This document shows, piece by piece, positions 16,692 to 24,920 of a stretch of 64,000 nucleotides of DNA; position 1 is the first letter of the stretch, and each line of letters begins with the position of its first letter. The notes under the pieces are model-generated. The model did no database searches, was not told the origin of the DNA, and saw only the letters and a list, made by a program, of their open reading frames with translations. Source of the DNA: Mycobacterium sp. SMC-2 (lineage in GTDB: Bacteria; Actinomycetota; Actinomycetes; Mycobacteriales; Mycobacteriaceae); assembly GCF_025263485.1 (NCBI RefSeq), contig NZ_CP079863.1, positions 4,650,001 to 4,714,000 of the forward strand. The letters run 5' to 3'. The translations under genes and the position numbers were made by a program.

Positions 16692-16865
16692 ATGGACGAC
16701 GGAAACAACTATTCAGACGTGAATGCGCTGACAGCCGAGCGCATCTCCGACGCACCGCTGCCCACCCCTGCGACGCTGCGGATGCGTCAGAATATCCTCG
16801 TCCAGTTCGGACGCTTCATCCGCATCAACCTCAAGATGCTGCGGATCATCTACGGCCACGGCTGA
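16692..16865 (+). CDS. 57-aa microprotein following the SQR-like gene
   Basis: Short ORF beginning MDDGNNYSDVN, 11 bp after the flavoprotein stop, with AAGG upstream of the ATG. The C-terminal half is basic and amphipathic (MRQNILVQFGRFIRINLKML), ending IIYGHG, and could lie along a membrane or bind the flavoprotein. No family is recognised. Tight spacing and a credible ribosome site support it as a real gene. Confidence 0.6.
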   Translation: MDDGNNYSDVNALTAERISDAPLPTPATLRMRQNILVQFGRFIRINLKMLRIIYGHG

Positions 16866-16893
16866 CGAGGGGCCGGTCAAGAGTGGCGACGGG

Positions 16894-18087
16894 TCACGAG
16901 GCTTTCTTGACCGGCGGCGCGTAAGCCGGCTTGCCCAGGCCAAGCATGTACTGCGCGATCATGTTCCGGAACACCTCCAGGGTGCCGCCGTAGATCCCGA
17001 CCAACGGTGCGAATCGGAATACGTACTCGGCGGCGCCGTCGTCGGCCGCGCCGTCTGTGCCGAGCGGCAAGGCGGACGCCGTGCCGAGTAGGTCCATCAG
17101 GTCCGGGGAGATGTCGCGCATCGTCTGGGCGATGGCGACCCGGCCGTAGATGCTCGGCGCGCTCAGCGCCGCCTCCATCCGTGCCGCGCTGCGCCCCAAT
17201 CGGTACGCCACCGCCGAATCGTCAATGAGCCTGCGTCCGTTGGGGTCCCGCTCTGCCACTTTACCGGCGGCCTTGTCCACGGCGTCGGCCATGAAGCTGG
17301 CCTGGTGCATCATGATCGACACGTCCTGCAGGCCGTCAGGGGCGGCCGCCACCGCCCCGTGTTCGACGTTGAGCGGCTCGCGCAGCACCGTCCAGCCAGC
17401 GTTCACGTCGCCCAGGCGATACTTGTCGTCAACACGCACGTCGCTGTAGTAGACGATGTTGGTGCGGTCACCGTCGACGGTGCGGATACCCTGGATCTCG
17501 ATGCCCGGGGAGTCCAGGGGAACCAAAAACATGGTCAGGCTCTTGTGCTTCGGGGCAATCGGATCGGTGTTGGTGATCAGGAAGACGTACTGGCAGTTGT
17601 GCGCACCGGTGGTAAACATCTTGGACCCGTTGATGATCCAGCCGTTGCCGTCGCGGACCGCCCGGGTTTTGCAGGTGGCAACATCGGATCCACCCTCGGG
17701 TTCGGTGTAGCCCAAGCAGAGCCGGATGTGCCCGCTGAAGACGCCCGGCAGCACCTCATCGCGTAGCTCGGCGGAGCCGAACTTCGCGACGGAACGCGCC
17801 ACCATGGCGGTGGTACCCCAGGTCACCCAGGGCACGTGCGCACGCCGTTTCTCCAGCTCCCAGATGCGGCGCCGCACCCTGGTGAAGCCGCCCTCGGCCT
17901 CCGGCTTCCATTCGCGTTCGAGATAGCCGGCGGCACCCAGCGCCAGGTGCACCCCTTCGTCGAAGTTGTCGCCCGTTTCGCGGTCGCGGCGCTTGACGTC
18001 TTCGGTCACGTGCGTGCGCAGGAATTCGCGCGCCTCTTCGAGGAAATGCTGATCGTCCGCGGACAGCGTGACTCGTGAGAAATCCAC
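16894..18087 (-). CDS. Acyl-CoA dehydrogenase, catalytic subunit of a likely heteromer
   Basis: FAD acyl-CoA dehydrogenase of 397 aa that introduces an alpha-beta double bond in an acyl-CoA. It has the YTEPEGGSD flavin-binding signature (family pattern TEPxAGSD) and the C-terminal base in GGTLEVFRNM. GTG 18087 overlaps the TAG of the upstream dehydrogenase. That partner lacks a catalytic base, so the two probably form an alpha2beta2 enzyme like FadE28-FadE29 of the steroid pathway. It is the last gene of the six-gene leftward operon starting at 23672. Confidence 0.88.
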   Translation of the reverse strand: MDFSRVTLSADDQHFLEEAREFLRTHVTEDVKRRDRETGDNFDEGVHLALGAAGYLEREWKPEAEGGFTRVRRRIWELEKRRAHVPWVTWGTTAMVARSVAKFGSAELRDEVLPGVFSGHIRLCLGYTEPEGGSDVATCKTRAVRDGNGWIINGSKMFTTGAHNCQYVFLITNTDPIAPKHKSLTMFLVPLDSPGIEIQGIRTVDGDRTNIVYYSDVRVDDKYRLGDVNAGWTVLREPLNVEHGAVAAAPDGLQDVSIMMHQASFMADAVDKAAGKVAERDPNGRRLIDDSAVAYRLGRSAARMEAALSAPSIYGRVAIAQTMRDISPDLMDLLGTASALPLGTDGAADDGAAEYVFRFAPLVGIYGGTLEVFRNMIAQYMLGLGKPAYAPPVKKAS

Positions 18088-19133
18088 TATGCTCCCTCTC
18101 CACCTTCGCGTGCGGCGACGAGTTCGCCTATGTACTTGGCGCTCGCCCCAGGATCCCCACCGGCCAGCGCCCAGCCACGGGCACGCACCAGATAGGCCGT
18201 CGCGGCCGCCTCCGCCGAAACACCAAGGCCACCTTGCACATGCACCGCCATGGTCGCCGCCTTCGCTGCCTCTTCCGCCATGAACACGAACGCCGAGGGC
18301 GCCAGTTCCGGACGCTCGTGGGGCTCGTTATCCAAGAACCAGGCCGCGCGCCGCGCCAGATTGCGGCCGCCCTGCACGGTGATCGCGATGTTGGCCAGCG
18401 GATGAGAGATGCCCTGCAGCGTCGAGATCGGCACGCCCAACGTGTAGCGGGTCTTGGCGAACTCGGCCGCGATCGTCATGGTCTCCTCTACCAGACCTAC
18501 CAACGCCGCGGCCGTCAGCACCCGCCACTCATCCAGCGCCCGTTGATATTCCGCCAACGCGTCGGATCCACTGGCCAGCACGGTGCGGGTGTCGGCGGTC
18601 GCCGGATCCACCCAGGCCATCGGCAGCCGGCCGATGTTGTCAACCTTCGTCGGGCGCGTACCGAACGTCAGCGCAACGACGTCCGTGCCGTCGCGCACGA
18701 TGATCTGGTCGGCAATCGACCCGGCGGGGATGAGGCGAGCACCAGAGGCGCTGTCGTGCTGCGGATCGAATGCGACGAGTCGCTTGCCATGCACCACATC
18801 GGGTTCCGCCGCGCCCAGTCGAGCCAGCAACCGCGCCGTGCAGACCTGGTCGACCCACGGCACCGGTGCCAGCGACCGGCCAATCTCCTCCGCGACCAAC
18901 GTCAGATCGACGACCGTGGCACCGTCGCCACCCGCGGACTCCGGGAGCGCCATGGTCGTTGCGCCCATGGCGCACAACCGCTCCCACAGGTTCTTGTCGA
19001 AACCGGTTTCCTCCGCGGCGCGTACGGTGTCGATCGAACAATGTGTCTTGAAGAAATCGCGGTACGCGGCCTGCAACGCCTCGTGATCCGACGTCAGGCT
19101 GTAGTCGAGCCTGCGTAGCTCGTAACGGTCCAT
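18087..19133 (-). CDS. Acyl-CoA dehydrogenase-like, non-catalytic subunit
   Basis: Acyl-CoA dehydrogenase fold, 348 aa, shorter than the usual 380-400. The C-terminal helix has MHVQGGLGVSAEAAATAY, but the glutamate base of active enzymes is not visible there, and the central flavin motif is degenerate. This matches the small subunits of mycobacterial heterotetrameric dehydrogenases, which help bind FAD and substrate. The frame is open to 19556, but ATG 19133 begins the fold, directly after the amidohydrolase stop. It overlaps the following catalytic subunit by one base. Confidence 0.85.
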   Translation of the reverse strand: MDRYELRRLDYSLTSDHEALQAAYRDFFKTHCSIDTVRAAEETGFDKNLWERLCAMGATTMALPESAGGDGATVVDLTLVAEEIGRSLAPVPWVDQVCTARLLARLGAAEPDVVHGKRLVAFDPQHDSASGARLIPAGSIADQIIVRDGTDVVALTFGTRPTKVDNIGRLPMAWVDPATADTRTVLASGSDALAEYQRALDEWRVLTAAALVGLVEETMTIAAEFAKTRYTLGVPISTLQGISHPLANIAITVQGGRNLARRAAWFLDNEPHERPELAPSAFVFMAEEAAKAATMAVHVQGGLGVSAEAAATAYLVRARGWALAGGDPGASAKYIGELVAAREGGEGA

Positions 19134-19135
19134 AC

Positions 19136-19966
19136 TCAGCGTTCCTCCTGGCGACCGAAGAAGAATTCTTGTGCATTGTTGTAGAGGTAGTTTTCGAGCA
19201 CGTCGGCGGGCAGGTCGAGCCCGGCCGCTTCGGGAACGACGCGGCGCATTTTCAGCACCGGCCAGTCGGAAGCGAAGATCACTTTGTTGGGGCCGCGGGT
19301 GCGCATGTAGTGCAGCAGGCTTTCCGGCAGCCGCTTGGGCGACCACGCCGACGTCATGAGGCGCAGGTTGGCGTATTTGATCAACAACCTGATCGCTATG
19401 TCCCACCAAGGATCCGCCCCGTGGATCATGCACAGCTTCAGTTCCGGAAATCGCACGCAGACCCGGTCGAGGTGGATCGGATTCTGTACCTCCCCGGGGA
19501 TGGGAGGCCCGGGAATACCGGTGTTGATACACAGCGGCAGCTCGAGCTCGGCGCACTTGGTGTATAGCGGGTAGTAGACGGCGTCGCTGGGTGGGTATTG
19601 ACCATCACCCCAAAAGCTGGGTCCGACAGCGGCATACGCGACGGGCAAATCATTGACGATGGAAGAGAGTTCCCGCAGGGACGGCATCGGCCGCAACAGG
19701 TTCACCCCTCCCATCGCCAGGGCGAAACGCTCGGGCTTCTCCTCGACGAATTTGCGCGCGGTCACCGATGGCTTGGCCAGGTTGTCCATCAAGATGGCTT
19801 TGCGCACACCCTGAGTGTCCATTTCGTCGAGCAGCTGCGACAACTCGACCGGCTCGAACATGGACTGCGGACCTTTGAAGTAATCGTCACGCACCTTGAG
19901 CATCCATGCCGGCTGCTTCTCAGTCTCGCCGAAGTGGACGTTGACCAGGCAATCAATGGCTTTCAT
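19136..19966 (-). CDS. Amidohydrolase family 2 protein (short form)
   Basis: Metal-dependent hydrolase or decarboxylase of the PF04909 type, 276 aa. It shows the segment LKLCMIHGADPWWD and the catalytic Asp motif IFASDWPVL near the C-terminus. The N-terminal metal motif reads CLVNVHFGE, so the first HxH is incomplete. Relatives include ACMSD-like decarboxylases and lactone or ring-opening hydrolases. ATG 19966 overlaps the upstream ligase stop (ATGA). The substrate is unknown. Together with the longer paralogue at 21597 it suggests two separate hydrolytic or decarboxylation steps. Confidence 0.82.
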   Translation of the reverse strand: MKAIDCLVNVHFGETEKQPAWMLKVRDDYFKGPQSMFEPVELSQLLDEMDTQGVRKAILMDNLAKPSVTARKFVEEKPERFALAMGGVNLLRPMPSLRELSSIVNDLPVAYAAVGPSFWGDGQYPPSDAVYYPLYTKCAELELPLCINTGIPGPPIPGEVQNPIHLDRVCVRFPELKLCMIHGADPWWDIAIRLLIKYANLRLMTSAWSPKRLPESLLHYMRTRGPNKVIFASDWPVLKMRRVVPEAAGLDLPADVLENYLYNNAQEFFFGRQEER

Positions 19967-21585
19967 GTCGACATCGGCGCCTTTGCCGTTGCCTGGCGCT
20001 TCGCCCAACGGTAGTTGGGCTTGCCGTTGCCCAGGCGTTCGATCTGCTCGACGAAGATGAAGTCCTTGGGCGCCTTGAAGTGCGCCAGCTGCGTGGTGCA
20101 CGCGCCGTACAGGGCGTCACGGGTGGGGCGGGCGTCGGGGTGCGTCGCGACGAGAGCGACGACCTCTTCGCCCCACCGCTCGCTCGGGCGCCCCACAACC
20201 AAAGCGTCGACGACGCCCGGCTGCGCCCGGAGCACTTCCTCGACCTCTTCGACAAAAACCTTTTCGCCACCGGTGTTCACCACCAGCGAATCGCGGCCGA
20301 ACAGGCGAATGGTGCCGTCGGCTTCCAGCGACGCCCGGTCACCCGGTAGCACCACCCGTCGGCCGTCGATCTCCGGGAAGGTCCGCTGCGTGGCCTCGGG
20401 ATCGCCGAAGTAGCCGAGCGGAATGCGGCCGGTCCGGGCGGCCCAGCCAACCTCTCGCTCACCGGGCCACAGGAACCGGCTGCGATCGGCCGACACCACG
20501 GTGGCCCCGTCCCTGGGCTGAAAGGTCTCGCTGGCGTTCCCTTCGCGGCTGTGCCCGAACGCCATGTTGCCGCTCTCGGAAGACCCGTAGCCCTCGATGA
20601 TGGTGATGTGTGGCAGGCATTCCATCAGTGCGCGTTTGTGTTTCGCATTCGTCGCGGCGCCGCCGGTGCCGATCGCCTGCAGTGAGGACAGGTCGTAGGA
20701 GCGCGCGCGTAGCTCGGCGATCAGCGGCCCGGCGTACGCGTCACCCACCATGGTCATCATGCCCACCTTCTCCCGCTCGGCGGTTTCCCACACCGACCGT
20801 ACGTCCAGCTTGTTGCGGTCGTCGTAGAGCACCACCGGCAGGCCGGCGCAGTGCGCGGAGAAGGCGGTCCACATGCCGGCGGCGTGCATGAGCGGAGAGA
20901 CGGCGAACCACGGCTGCCCGCCGCCGGCCACCTTGTCGTGGATCTCGGCGACGCTGGCATGGTCGGCGCCCACCATCGACGAGACATACATGTCGCTCTG
21001 TCGCCACAGAACACCCTTCGGGCGTCCCGTCGTTCCACCGGTGCACATCATGATGAGGTCGTCCGGGGAACCCGCGTCCTCTCGGTCCGGGCTGGCGGCC
21101 GCCAGGACTTCGTCGAGCGAGATCGCTTTCGGCAGTTGGGGAGCGGCGCTGCCGTCGTCGATGGAGATCAGCAGCTCGGTTCCGGCCGGCGGCAACACGT
21201 CGGCGAACCGGGCGCCGAGCGAACGGTGATAGATGATGCCCCGGGGGCGGACGTAGTCGAGCAGGTCGCGGATTTCCCGTGGCGAGTAGTGGTGGTTCAC
21301 GTTGACCGGGACGGTGCGCGCCTTGAGGCATCCGATCACCATGTCGGGGTATAGGTCGTTGTACATGATGAGCGCGATGCGGTCCTGGCCGCACTCCCAC
21401 CGCTGCAACTCGTCACGCGCCGCGTAGACGCCGAAACCCTTGGCCTCCAGGTAGTTCGCCAATCGGTTGGTGCGGCGCGCGGATTCGGCGAACGTGCTTT
21501 TGCGGTCGCCGCACACGGTCATCAGGCGGTCGGGCACCACGTCCGCGATGGCGTCCAGAACGGCGCCCACAGTCCATTCACTCAT
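19963..21585 (-). CDS. Acyl-CoA synthetase, FadD19-like
   Basis: ATP-dependent acyl-CoA ligase, 540 aa. Core motifs are CTGGTTGRPKGVLWR (phosphate loop), EGYGSSESG (A5), LPGDRASLEADGTIRLFGRD and the Lys in GNGKPNYRW. It is a close structural counterpart of the ligase at 7720, including the odd N-terminal insertion WECGQD. The ATG at 21585 is chosen because the earlier in-frame sequence lies inside the preceding gene. It sits in the middle of the operon echA-amidohydrolase-ligase-amidohydrolase-two dehydrogenases. Confidence 0.87.
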   Translation of the reverse strand: MSEWTVGAVLDAIADVVPDRLMTVCGDRKSTFAESARRTNRLANYLEAKGFGVYAARDELQRWECGQDRIALIMYNDLYPDMVIGCLKARTVPVNVNHHYSPREIRDLLDYVRPRGIIYHRSLGARFADVLPPAGTELLISIDDGSAAPQLPKAISLDEVLAAASPDREDAGSPDDLIMMCTGGTTGRPKGVLWRQSDMYVSSMVGADHASVAEIHDKVAGGGQPWFAVSPLMHAAGMWTAFSAHCAGLPVVLYDDRNKLDVRSVWETAEREKVGMMTMVGDAYAGPLIAELRARSYDLSSLQAIGTGGAATNAKHKRALMECLPHITIIEGYGSSESGNMAFGHSREGNASETFQPRDGATVVSADRSRFLWPGEREVGWAARTGRIPLGYFGDPEATQRTFPEIDGRRVVLPGDRASLEADGTIRLFGRDSLVVNTGGEKVFVEEVEEVLRAQPGVVDALVVGRPSERWGEEVVALVATHPDARPTRDALYGACTTQLAHFKAPKDFIFVEQIERLGNGKPNYRWAKRQATAKAPMST

Positions 21586-21596
21586 AGCGCGAGTGG

Positions 21597-22799
21597 CTAG
21601 ACGCCCGACGCGACAGGAACGCCGAGCAGGTCGAGGGCGTTGTCGCGCATCACTTTTCGGATATCGGATTCGCTGAAGCCGTTGAGCTCCTCGACGAAGG
21701 ACACCGGCGACTCCAGGCCTTCGCCGTGCGGCCAGTCGGAGCCAAAGAGGATCTTGTCGATACCGATGGTATTGGCCAGCTCCGCCAAATCGTCCTCGTA
21801 GTAGGGGGCGATCCACACGTTGTTGCGCAACTGCTCCACCGGATCCTCGGGGAAGTGCCGCGGATAATTGTTGGCCGCCTTCTTCAGGCGCTTGATCAGC
21901 CGGTGCACGAAGTACGAACCGTTTTCGATGCTGACCGCCCTGAGCTTGGGGTGGCGGGTGAAAACGCCGTGCACGATCATCGAGGCCATCGTGTCGTGGA
22001 TGGCACGGTCGTCGAGGAGCACCGTGTCCAGTGGGTCCTTCTCACCGAACCCTTCGAAGGTCGCTTTGCCGCCCCACTGCGCCGCAATGTGCAGATAGCC
22101 GCTGTCGGACAAATGGAAGCCCACCGGTACCCCCGCCTCGGCCAGCCGGGCCCACACCGGGTCGTGACTGGGATCCCCCAGCGACCTGGGCTTCACGACA
22201 CCGGGCACCGGCGCCGGCCGCACCAGCACCAGCTTGGCGCCTCGCGCCAACACGAACTCGACCTCTTCGAGCGCCTTGACCGGATCGGCCAGCGAGATGA
22301 TCGGCGCGGCAATGATTCGGTGGTCGGGCCGGTCGAAGCCCCAGTCCTCGTCGAGCCACAGGTTGAACGCGTGCACCGAAGCCATCGTCGCCTCGATGTC
22401 TGCCTTGAGCGCCTCCTCCACGCCGCACGCGAAAGTCGGCAGCATGAACACCGTTTCGATGTCCTGGGTGTCCATCACCGCAATCCGCGCATCGCGGTTC
22501 TGGTACTCGGGGTGGCTGGCCAGGCGCTCGACTTTCATCAGCGAGGCCGGGTCGACGCCCTCGGGGATCTCGCCGCGGAACAACAAGTCGAGGCAGCCCG
22601 GCACGATGATCGGGTCGAAGGTCGGGTTGGGGATGAAGTGGTTGATCCGGTCCCCGATCACGGCCCAGGTGCGCTTGCCGTCGCTGAGCATTTGCACGCC
22701 GCGGCGTTTGAACTTCTTGTCCAGGTGGCGAGTGAAAGCGTCGAGTGGCTCGTAGTAGTGGTTGTCGACGTCAATCGCCTGGTACCCCAAAGTGGCCAT
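21597..22799 (-). CDS. Amidohydrolase family 2 protein (long form)
   Basis: Metal-dependent hydrolase of the PF04909 family, 400 aa. It begins AIDVDNHYYEPLDAF, where the usual D-x-H-x-H reads D-x-D-N-H-Y-Y-E. It carries a mid-chain histidine in VGFHLSDSG and ends with the catalytic Asp motif LFGSDWPHGEG. Three ATGs follow GGAAAGG, and the third (22799) has the best spacing. It follows the crotonase at 22830 closely. Mycobacteria carry many such proteins in lipid or ring-degradation clusters. Decarboxylase and hydrolase are both possible. Confidence 0.84.
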   Translation of the reverse strand: MATLGYQAIDVDNHYYEPLDAFTRHLDKKFKRRGVQMLSDGKRTWAVIGDRINHFIPNPTFDPIIVPGCLDLLFRGEIPEGVDPASLMKVERLASHPEYQNRDARIAVMDTQDIETVFMLPTFACGVEEALKADIEATMASVHAFNLWLDEDWGFDRPDHRIIAAPIISLADPVKALEEVEFVLARGAKLVLVRPAPVPGVVKPRSLGDPSHDPVWARLAEAGVPVGFHLSDSGYLHIAAQWGGKATFEGFGEKDPLDTVLLDDRAIHDTMASMIVHGVFTRHPKLRAVSIENGSYFVHRLIKRLKKAANNYPRHFPEDPVEQLRNNVWIAPYYEDDLAELANTIGIDKILFGSDWPHGEGLESPVSFVEELNGFSESDIRKVMRDNALDLLGVPVASGV

Positions 22800-22829
22800 C
22801 ATCATCCTTTCCGGCATTACCGGCGAACA

Positions 22830-23672
22830 CTAAGCGTCGGTCGAGTTGAGTGAGGGAAACTGCGGCGGCCGCTTCTCGAGGAAACTGGTGATGCCTTCGA
22901 TCACGTCCGGCCGCGGCATCGCCTCGTGCAGTAGGACCTCGGCTCGCGACGTGGCGTCCACGACGTCGCGCGTGGCGTCGCCGTACACTTGCCTCTTGAT
23001 CACTTCCATCGAAGCCGGCGAACAATTGCGGGCGATATCCTCGGCATAGTCCAGCGCGCGCTTCATCAGCTCCTCGGGCTCCACCACTTCCTTGACGAGA
23101 CCGAGCTCGGCCGCCTCTTCGGCGAGGAAGGTACGGCCACTGAGCAGCAGATCCAGGGCTACACCCCACGTGGTGAGGCGCGGCAGGATCCAGGAGATGC
23201 CGAACTCGGCGATCAGTCCGCGGCGAGCGAAAACCGCGGCGAACTTGGCGCCGGACGCCGCGAACCGGACGTCGCACATGAGCGCGTGGGTCAGGCCGAT
23301 GCCGACGCAGGCGCCGTTGATGGCCGCGATGACGGGCTTGCGGAGCGTGGTCACGAAGTGCGGCGGGCGTTCGCCGACCAAGTCGGCGAGGTTGGTCTGA
23401 CTCGCCCTCTCCATCGTGTCGCGGTAGGAGGGTGCGGAACTCGGCGTACCGAGATACGCGCCGGCGCAAAAACCCTTGCCCCGGCCGGTCAGCACGATCG
23501 CCCGGATGGCCGGGTCCCGTTCGGCGCGGTCGATCGCGGAGTAGAACCCGCCGGCGATGTCTGGCCCCCAGGCGTTGAGGCGGTCCGGGCGGTTGAAGGT
23601 CAGAATCGCGACGCCGGTGCCTGTGTCCTCGTAGAGCACCGCGTCCTCGGAAGCGCCGTCGCTGCCGGACAT
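22830..23672 (-). CDS. Enoyl-CoA hydratase/isomerase family protein (crotonase)
   Basis: Crotonase-fold enzyme of 280 aa. It has ILTFNRPDRLNAW at the start of the fold, the oxyanion segment GRGKGFCAGAYLG and NGACVGIGLTHALMCDVRFA. Where classic hydratases carry two catalytic Glu, this protein shows Thr-His after the GIG loop, so hydration is not certain; a hydrolase, isomerase or retro-Claisen role is possible. AGGAGG lies 13 bp upstream of the ATG. It is the first gene of the leftward six-gene operon, 56 bp from operator copy 3. Confidence 0.86.
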   Translation of the reverse strand: MSGSDGASEDAVLYEDTGTGVAILTFNRPDRLNAWGPDIAGGFYSAIDRAERDPAIRAIVLTGRGKGFCAGAYLGTPSSAPSYRDTMERASQTNLADLVGERPPHFVTTLRKPVIAAINGACVGIGLTHALMCDVRFAASGAKFAAVFARRGLIAEFGISWILPRLTTWGVALDLLLSGRTFLAEEAAELGLVKEVVEPEELMKRALDYAEDIARNCSPASMEVIKRQVYGDATRDVVDATSRAEVLLHEAMPRPDVIEGITSFLEKRPPQFPSLNSTDA

Positions 23673-23727
23673 CTCCCCCGGTACCTCCTCACGACTTGCC
23701 GACGGATCCCGCGATATTTTGTACGCA

Positions 23728-23746
23728 TACTGTATACCTATCGGTA
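23728..23746. promoter_or_regulatory. 19-bp inverted-repeat operator, copy 3
   Basis: TACTGTATACCTATCGGTA, in the 206-bp gap between the DapA-like gene and the crotonase. The left half-site is invariant and the right half (TATCGGTA) is partly degenerate. It would control the leftward crotonase-to-dehydrogenase operon. Confidence 0.65.
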
Positions 23747-23878
23747 CTGTTTTCCACAACTGCCTCCGCACCCCCGCGAACCCCGGGCGAACAGCGGATT
23801 TCGGCTTACAGGACCCCACCTTGGACCGCGGTGGGCGCGACCGCGAATCGTCCCGTATCGCCGACGAACCCGCTACGT

Positions 23879-24880
23879 TCAGATGAGCCCGAGACGGCGG
23901 TAGGCCTCCTCGATCTGCGCCTTGGCCTCGGGCGGCAACTCCGCTTGGGGAGGCCGGGAATGCGGATACGCACCTATCGGCAAGCCCAGTAGCGAGGCGG
24001 CGTATTTGAACGCGCCACCCCAGTGGGTGAAGTAGTCCGGCCGCCCCGGGTAGCACGTCCACCAGGACCCGACATCGAGGTCGAACTGGTCCAGGCCCGA
24101 CTCACGGCCGAAGTCCATCGCCTCGAGCAGCTTGTCGTTTTGCACCAAATCCCAGTACTGGGAGAACAATCGCCGCTGCGGCGTCTCGAACAGGTAGCCC
24201 GCGGTGCCCAGCTGTGCCGGGCAGACGATCCCGTCGCGCAGCCATCCCGCGCGATACACCGTCTTGTCGCATTCCCAGAGCACCAGGCCCGGCGCCAACT
24301 GGTGCAGCAACCGGCTGCTGGCCGGCCGGAAGGCGCCCTCCTTGGTGGCGCACACCGCGGGCACCTCGTCGTAGATCCGTGCGCTTTCCGCCGCCGTCAG
24401 CACGTAGCCGGATGAGGGCGAGTTGAACATGCCCAGCGCGATGTCGGTACGCGAAGCGACGTACTTGAAGAATCGCAGCACGCCCTCGCCGCCATGCGCC
24501 TCCATCATCGGCGTCTGGATGTAGGCGATGTCGGCGCCGGCCTCCTGGGCGTGCAGCGTCAAGTCCACACAGTCCTTGGCCGTCATGGCCGCCGTGCACG
24601 CCTGCACGACGACGTCGGGATTGACGGCGCGTCCCTCCTCGATTGCGACCTCCAGCAAGCGTTTTCGTTCGTCCAGGGTCAACGCCCAGAATTCGGACAG
24701 CCCACTGGTGCACCACAACATCGGGTGCCCGAGGTCGCCGACGCAGTAGCGCACCAGCGTGCGGTACGCCTCCCAGTCGATGTTGTCGCCATCCGGGCCG
24801 CAGAACGGGGTGTAGAGGGAGTCGCCGATTCCCCGCAATGCCCCGCGCGCCCAGGCACGCGCCTCGCTTGCCGTTGCCAC
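23879..24880 (-). CDS. DapA/dihydrodipicolinate synthase family lyase
   Basis: Class I (Schiff-base) aldolase-fold protein, 333 aa. It starts RGIGDSLYTPFCGPDG, has the Lys180 motif VCATKEGAF that would form the imine, and SGLSEFWALTLDERKRL in place of the GTTGE-type motif. The Tyr of the usual PYY motif is absent (QTPMMEAHG), so it is unlikely to be true DapA. Family members also include hydratase-aldolases that cleave aromatic-ring side chains (NahE/PhdJ). GTG 24880 has AAGGAG six bases upstream. It follows the SDR at 24921 in the same operon. Confidence 0.82.
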   Translation of the reverse strand: MATASEARAWARGALRGIGDSLYTPFCGPDGDNIDWEAYRTLVRYCVGDLGHPMLWCTSGLSEFWALTLDERKRLLEVAIEEGRAVNPDVVVQACTAAMTAKDCVDLTLHAQEAGADIAYIQTPMMEAHGGEGVLRFFKYVASRTDIALGMFNSPSSGYVLTAAESARIYDEVPAVCATKEGAFRPASSRLLHQLAPGLVLWECDKTVYRAGWLRDGIVCPAQLGTAGYLFETPQRRLFSQYWDLVQNDKLLEAMDFGRESGLDQFDLDVGSWWTCYPGRPDYFTHWGGAFKYAASLLGLPIGAYPHSRPPQAELPPEAKAQIEEAYRRLGLI

Positions 24881-24920
24881 AGTCGACTCCTTGTCCTCAG
24901 CCGTGCATTCTTGCGGGCGG

